Assembly: GCF_016086655.4 (NCBI RefSeq)
Contig: NC_052132.2
Coordinates: 9,364,805-9,428,804 of the forward strand
Length of the DNA stretch: 64,000 bases
Source of the DNA: Lepeophtheirus salmonis
Lineage: Eukaryota > Arthropoda > Copepoda > Siphonostomatoida > Caligidae
Direction of reading: 5' to 3'
Shown here: positions 57,970 to 64,000 of the stretch, piece by piece
How positions within the stretch are numbered: position 1 is the stretch's first letter
How the letters are laid out: each line of letters begins with the position of its first letter
Notes under the pieces: generated by a model
The model's input: the letters and a program-made list of their open reading frames with translations, nothing else
Told to the model about the DNA's origin: nothing
Databases searched by the model: none
Made by a program: the position numbers and the translations under genes

Positions 57970-60900
57970 CTTTACTGATTCAATATTGATACTAAGAAGT
58001 ACTTTTTAATCCTTCATAAGTAAGCAACCATTTTATAAAGCCTATTGGAAAATGAGTAAAAACCTAACCCCATCAAATTTTACATATTCAAAAACATGAT
58101 TAACAGTTAACCAATTATGATAATTACGTCATTTATATTTCCCCCCATTTATCTTTCTATTTCATCCACTTTTCAATCTTCAATTTTAATTAAAATACTA
58201 AAAACACTTGTATGAATAAATCAAAAAATATATCATTTTATTTAAATAATATTTACAAGATGAATGTGGCTTTAAACAAGATTTAATTTAGTTATTACAA
58301 AATATTAATATTTTTTAATTAAAAGTTCTATGAAATATAAATTACTTGATGCAAATTAAAATGAGTAATTATAAGTTTTAAGTTTTATTTTTTGACTACA
58401 GTTGTACTTCAAAGTCCTCACATTGTAAAGAAAAGAAATAAAGAAAAACAAACAAGGACTTCGAAGGAGAAAAATTAATAAATTAACTAAATCTCGATTA
58501 AAAATTACTGAATATATGAACAAATCCTAAAAAATGATATTGTATTGGTAATAAAATGTAAATTCAATGGAATAAGAAGCATTTTATAAATTTGAATATA
58601 TATAACATGACATTTTACTAACGGAGGCCTCATTTTAGACTGCGTGAACTGTACTTAATCCAAGAAATAACAACACTATAATGAAAATGTGTAACTAAAC
58701 CTCATCGTGTCGTAATAGGCTTTTAGAATATACTAATATTTTATTAAAACCAAGTTTGTCTGTATATTTTCATGTTTGTCAACCCCAATAACCGTGTTGA
58801 CGGTTCGGGTAGAAATTTACTTTGTATTATAAAACTCCAACAAAGAAAATTAATTTTTTTTATGTGGTAGTCTCAGAAATACACATCAGGATCTAACAGG
58901 AATACTTGTAGAGCACTACTTCCATACACTCCTGACTACTACACACTTCTAATACATCCCAGATGTAAAATATCATAAATTGAATAAAGGCTTTAACTTG
59001 TGGGAGCACCTTGCTATTTTTGTTGATGACACAGAGGCTGGAGATAGGTGGTTACAAGCCCCCAAGCCAAATCAGCCCCTAATTTACCACTTATACAGTA
59101 AACCTCTCTATCTACCATTTTTGTTCCATTTCTATTTCATTTTCACCTCCCTTTTCAGGTTTCTATTATTATATATAGTATTAATATGAATATCAATTAC
59201 ATGGTTAGATAATTCCAGCGCTTGAAGTTTTAATACCTGAGTTGAATTTGTAAGAAAACTGTATCCGAAAGGAATGACTTAAATCATATCATTAAGTTAT
59301 ATCTCTGTGCAACAAATAATTTCGATAAATGCCATTGATCCTGAGTGAACTGACTTTACTTTTTTTAACCCTATATCTATACCCTTGATATGTTAAAGAG
59401 CAGGAACCTAAAAAAACGCACCCTGTATATAATCTTGCGGACGCCCTTGATTTCGTCTCAAAATCAATTAACAACCCCTATAGCATTTGTGTTCCGACCC
59501 CATTGGTTTGACTCAATTTATGGAGAAAATATATTGGAGATATTATGTGGTCCATAAAAAAAATATCTCTTCATGTATCATTCTTAAATATAGTTATTTT
59601 GTAATTATCTTTTCTGTCTAAGATGTCTTGTTTGATGTTTAAATCAGCCCTAGTTCATAATATAAAAAAATTGATAAAGTAGATAATTAGAAAGCAAGGA
59701 GAATAGAAAGTTTTTGATATAGTTTTTTATGGATACAACTCTCATAGAGTTTGATGAACGTATCATCGAATCTAATCTGTCCTGTTATTCACAGATTAAG
59801 AAGTTTAAACTTTTTAGTCGACACACTATTCTTGGAAGGAATGCACTGAGGATTTTTTAGTTAAATTGCTTGCCTTTGAACTGCTATGGTATATAAACAA
59901 AACATATATATCACTGAACTGATCTCAACGCACTTAGTAAAAAAAGAACAATGGGCTGCTTTCTAACCGCCTGGATGCCCTAGAAACAACTTTATATTTA
60001 AGCAATGAATAGTTCACTAGGCAGATAGAAACAGATTATTATACATTATTATAACTTTAGGATTTTCTTCACATATTATGTATTCATCTATGCAGAAAAC
60101 CACTCCAAAGTAGTTACATATATGAATGAATGTTTATCTTGGTGGGGGTTAAATTACGTGAGACGAGGGGGCCCCCGCCAAATTTAGTAACGGACCCCAC
60201 AATCATGTCTCCGTCAAATGTTTGAGTATAAAAGTTACCTACAACCCAAGTTTGCGAACGACTAGTTGGTTCAATTACACCCTAAGAATTAAGATTTTCT
60301 TCATATGGGTGCAAAAAGTTGAAAAGAATGTTTAGCAATTTTAAGCAAGGATTAATTTGACGATATAATTTCTTTTTAATTATATTACGTGCATATCTTG
60401 CCCATTCTACGATAAAATGAGTTCCTGATTATAAAATTTCAAAAAATACCAAAAATTTGTAATGCACGTCGTATCTTTCATGTGATTTGAGTCAATCGTT
60501 TAGTGTCCTAGTTGACTAATTGAGGGCTGAAAATTTATGTTCACTAGAATTCCGACAATTTTCACATCCATAGTTATTACATTCTCCAATTACATTAAGA
60601 ACAATACATTTATTTATAGAGAAGAAATTATTTTTCATGATAGATGATAAACTTTCATAATTTTGCACTTGCATTTAAAACTTTTAAAATTAGTGTGCAA
60701 ACAGTATTTGATGAATTCAATGAATGCAAAAATATATCATACTTTTTTTTCTTAATTAAAAAAGTATAAATCTGTTGCTTATATTATTATTTTAAGAGAA
60801 GTAAATGCATTTTCATGAAGTAAAATTTTATTTTACTACCCAGTCACGATTTGTTTAGTGAAATAGCTTTAAATACAAATCATACAAGTTATTTTTTAAC

Positions 60901-63900
60901 AGTCCATTGAATATTAATAAACAGTAATGCATGAAAATGACCTGCCGTTATGTAAAATAAATAAATTATTATTATTAATGCATAGTGGCACAGCTGTTTT
61001 GACGTTTTATGAAATCAGTTTAAAAGCACAATGCACCCGTTGACGTTTTACCATCCATTCATAAATTATTTCTTACAAGCTAGATATCTCTTAATTTGAA
61101 TCAACATTACTTTTTTACCACATAAAGTAAAGATATATTACATAAAAAGAGAAATTTCATTATATTCAGTAAAATAATTTCAACTCACTGAATACTCAAA
61201 TTGTATCTCATGGCCACATAATTAAATATCCTAATATCCTTTATGGAACATCCTTTTAGTTTCAAGGAAGCAAAAGTCAATGTTATTATAAAAACCTAGG
61301 GAAAAACTCTTTTTGATTTATATGTAAAGATTGGTAAATATTATAGTATTGAAATTAATGTAAGTGACATAAAAATCGTCTTTCAACCTTTATACATGAT
61401 CAAAGTTGCGTAAAATATGACTTCCCGGTATGTAAGAATAAAGAAAAAGCGATTAATTCATTATGGATCTTCAATTGTACACAGAGTTCAATAAGGACTT
61501 TTATTTATGACTCCCGAACAAGTCCTGTATTGCTACTATCCGTCTCTTATGAAAACATATACTTTTCCACAATGTAAGTGTACGAAAGTACATATGGCGA
61601 CCCTAGAGCTAAAGTGTAAGTAATTCAGTATTACTATTGTTTTTTTGTTTTATTTTGATCAAGACCTTTTTTAATTTAGATTTTACAAATTATAATGAAT
61701 ATTTTTGAAATAATGATCTAATATTCATGTTATTTTATTATTTTAATTTGATAAACTTGAATTTATTTACTTTATCTCTTTGTTTTCTTGATTTTTGTTA
61801 AAGAATGCTTTAATATTGATGTATGACATATATCACTATTTATTTTCATACCTTGATTCCAAACAAATAAAGTCAATATTCCCCCCCCCCCATCCTCCAA
61901 CAAAAAGTCTTTGTACGCAAAAAAATTTGGTCCGATTATCTTAGGTATGGAGGCTTATAATTTTTTTTAAAGTCCTATTAAAATGAAATTTATTTGTTGT
62001 AAACCTAATTGATGATGTAGATCTCCCATTAGCCTTGAGGAATCCCTCGGATAATCGTCAAAACAATGGCACAAGCTATGATGATAATATCATTATTATA
62101 TTTGTCCATTCTTTTGTAATGCCATCCTTGAAGGATTTGAAATTTGGATGAGGGTAAGAATTGGTTTTCGTAGTTGAGCTCTGGAGATGCAGGTGCTCGG
62201 AAGTTGACTTAAGCTATCTTTAGTATTTGCTGGTGTGCAAGGAAGTATAAATTTACGTCATAAATTAGGCTTTGATCCATGAAAGAAGTGTATTGTTATT
62301 ATATTTTATTTAGACCAAATATAATTTTTTTTTATTAAACAGATAAAGACAATGATTTCGAAGAATTTCAAGCTTCATCTGCATTAGCAAAAGATCTTAA
62401 CTATAATATAATTATTATTTTCTAAAATATATTTATTTAGATACATAATACTGTATTTAAAAATTATCTAACACAAATGATGGAGTTGCAATTGAAAAAA
62501 ACATATGAATACATTATTGTCACTATGTCCAGAAAAGATTTAAATCCATTTACCAAAATATGGATTTTGTCTCATTGATGCTGAAATTTAATTTTGGCAC
62601 CCTGCGCAAATATTGGTACAGAAATAGCCTTATACAGGAGCTTCTGTCTAAAAAGCAACATTTTTTTAAATGGCATGCCTTTGTCATAATTGTTATATTT
62701 CGATGTTTAACCATATTAATATATTGTAAACAATTGTCTAAATAAACTTTAAACAAAAAATAAGCAAAGTCAACACAGAAACAAGATCATCATAACCAAA
62801 AACATGAGTAACGCAGATATGCAATATTGAAGGTATCCACGCATGGAAAGTCACTATCAATAGCCTTGTTTGTATATATGACAGTTTCCAGACCACCAAG
62901 TGTTGTTTTGTGAAGCAGGGCATAAGTATTTAATATCTACAAGACAACACTTCGTCAGGATAGATTAAAGTGTTTGATATGGTTCAAAATCATCAGCAAC
63001 AAGCTTAAAAATTTACTCTTTGCTTCTTCACAGCCTAAACTGTTGCCGCAAGGACTTTGGTATTTTTAGATACCTCAAGGGGAAGATCCAACCTAGAACT
63101 GAGTACTGTAAAAAAATACCATGCAATGATGTGCTCCGGACAGGAACTAGTTATTAGGCAAATTGCTACTATATTGATTGTGAGTTAAACTAAGATGGCC
63201 GTTGCTATTTTTAGGAATTAAATTTTCCAACTTGGATGATATTTTTTAATTATTTTAATTTCAAAAAGTTTGGCATTTTAGACGGAGGAGTCTTTACCAA
63301 AACCTTCAGAATAACATATATTGAGAAACTTACCTTCTAAATAAAAAATATTGAGAGGGAAGACTTATTTTTTATTTGTGATTGTATCTTATCTCATGGA
63401 GAAGGAGCTGAGCTACATAAATAAATTATTTGTCACATTCGTGATGTAAAAAACAAAATAATGCCTAAAATCGTTTTTGTAACTACTATCTGATCACAAA
63501 ATGGAAGTGGTAATTTTTGTATTATAAACTTTTTCAAAGACCAAGAAACTCCCTTTTTGGTTGATCGATGATAAAAAAAAAACATAATTTAAATTAAAAC
63601 TAACTTTTCAAATAAGTTCAATTTGTCATTTTCTATCAAAAAAATATGTTTTTTTATAATTTAATTAAATGATGCATAAGTGCTATATTTTATTTTACTT
63701 CTCTTGCAAACTTCAATTTCAATAATGGCAAATCCGAGAAAGCAATTATATTTCATTGACATAAACATTAATAGAGTTTTATTTATCTATTGTATTGTTG
63801 TATACCTATATATATATATATATATTTTATAATGATATAATCATATATGAAGGTAAAGCTTATTAATTTCCCAATATGACTTATTGGGGAAAAAATATTT

Positions 63901-64000
63901 ATAAGCCACTTCATAGTAATACTCATTTGTACAAAAATATTGACTTTATTTGTTTGGAATCAAGTTATGAAAATAAATAGTGATATATGTTATGCATCAA
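57970..64000. other. AT-rich DNA, no supported gene
   Basis: Holds simple repeats, a GGGGGCCCCC palindrome at 60167-60176, a C11 run at 61881-61891, and a TA run near 63807-63825. Short open stretches (59, 60 and 62 kb) are unassigned. No exon, RNA gene or element end is supported. Confidence 0.45.
63807..63825. repeat. TA dinucleotide repeat
   Basis: About nine TA units in a row. Confidence 0.9.

Noticed and set aside
60167..60176. GGGGGCCCCC palindrome in a GC-rich patch
   Set aside because: Short and isolated; no partner repeat or element boundary.

Overview
This window looks like non-coding nuclear DNA from an invertebrate animal, most likely an arthropod. It is strongly AT-rich, carries many homopolymer runs, and has no convincing host exon, tRNA or rRNA. 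The longest open frame without an internal stop is only 183 codons, and that is a transposase. The mixture of many mariner/Tc1 families with hAT, piggyBac-like, LINE and Ty3/gypsy fragments would fit a parasitic copepod genome such as a sea louse. That species guess is inference from repeat content, not from a diagnostic gene. Nothing bacterial (operon, ribosome-binding site, CRISPR, phage) is present.

Layout. 0.8-4.2 kb: decayed mariner pieces and a probable retrotransposon gag piece, all on the minus strand. 5.7-7.0 kb: a full-length but decayed mariner with recognisable terminal inverted repeats (TIRs). 8.4-17.1 kb: five more mariner remnants on the plus strand; two share a family and a 3' terminus, and one is an internally deleted classical DD34D mariner. 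18.2-19.1 kb: a piggyBac-like remnant bounded by an inverted TTAA-containing motif. 19.6 kb: a lone hAT-type terminus. 20.9-21.9 kb: an internally deleted mariner. 24.5-25.8 kb: the best preserved element, a 1,290-bp mariner with TA duplications, 24-bp TIRs and an almost readable transposase. 26.0-28.3 kb: another mariner, then two abutting Tc1 pieces. 28.7-29.9 kb: a LINE reverse-transcriptase piece followed by the C-terminal part of a gypsy-type integrase.

30.9-31.8 kb: the C-terminal half of a hAT transposase. 33.6 and 36.7 kb: very weak BEL/Pao-like pieces. 37.3-38.0 kb: minus-strand piece of the same LINE family as at 28.7 kb. 41.5-42.5 kb: a remnant of a repeat-associated protein family with a TTASNTG motif. 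45.6-46.4 kb: a 775-bp foldback-like element with long pyrimidine-rich arms. 46.6-47.5 kb: Ty3/gypsy pol remnant (RNase H tail plus integrase). 51.9-52.6 kb: middle part of a hAT transposase. 54.0-55.3 kb: a different LINE reverse-transcriptase remnant. 57.6-58.0 kb: a possible mariner N-terminus. The stretches between are AT-rich with simple repeats, small hairpins and at least one dispersed repeat that I cannot assign.

No genes work together here. The window reads as a transposon graveyard of several ages: the 24.5-kb mariner needs only a few lesions to explain its state, whereas most others need many stops, frameshifts and deletions. I found no new functional system. The most useful leads are the well-bounded elements, the foldback element, the TTASNTG-family remnant and the unassigned dispersed repeat.
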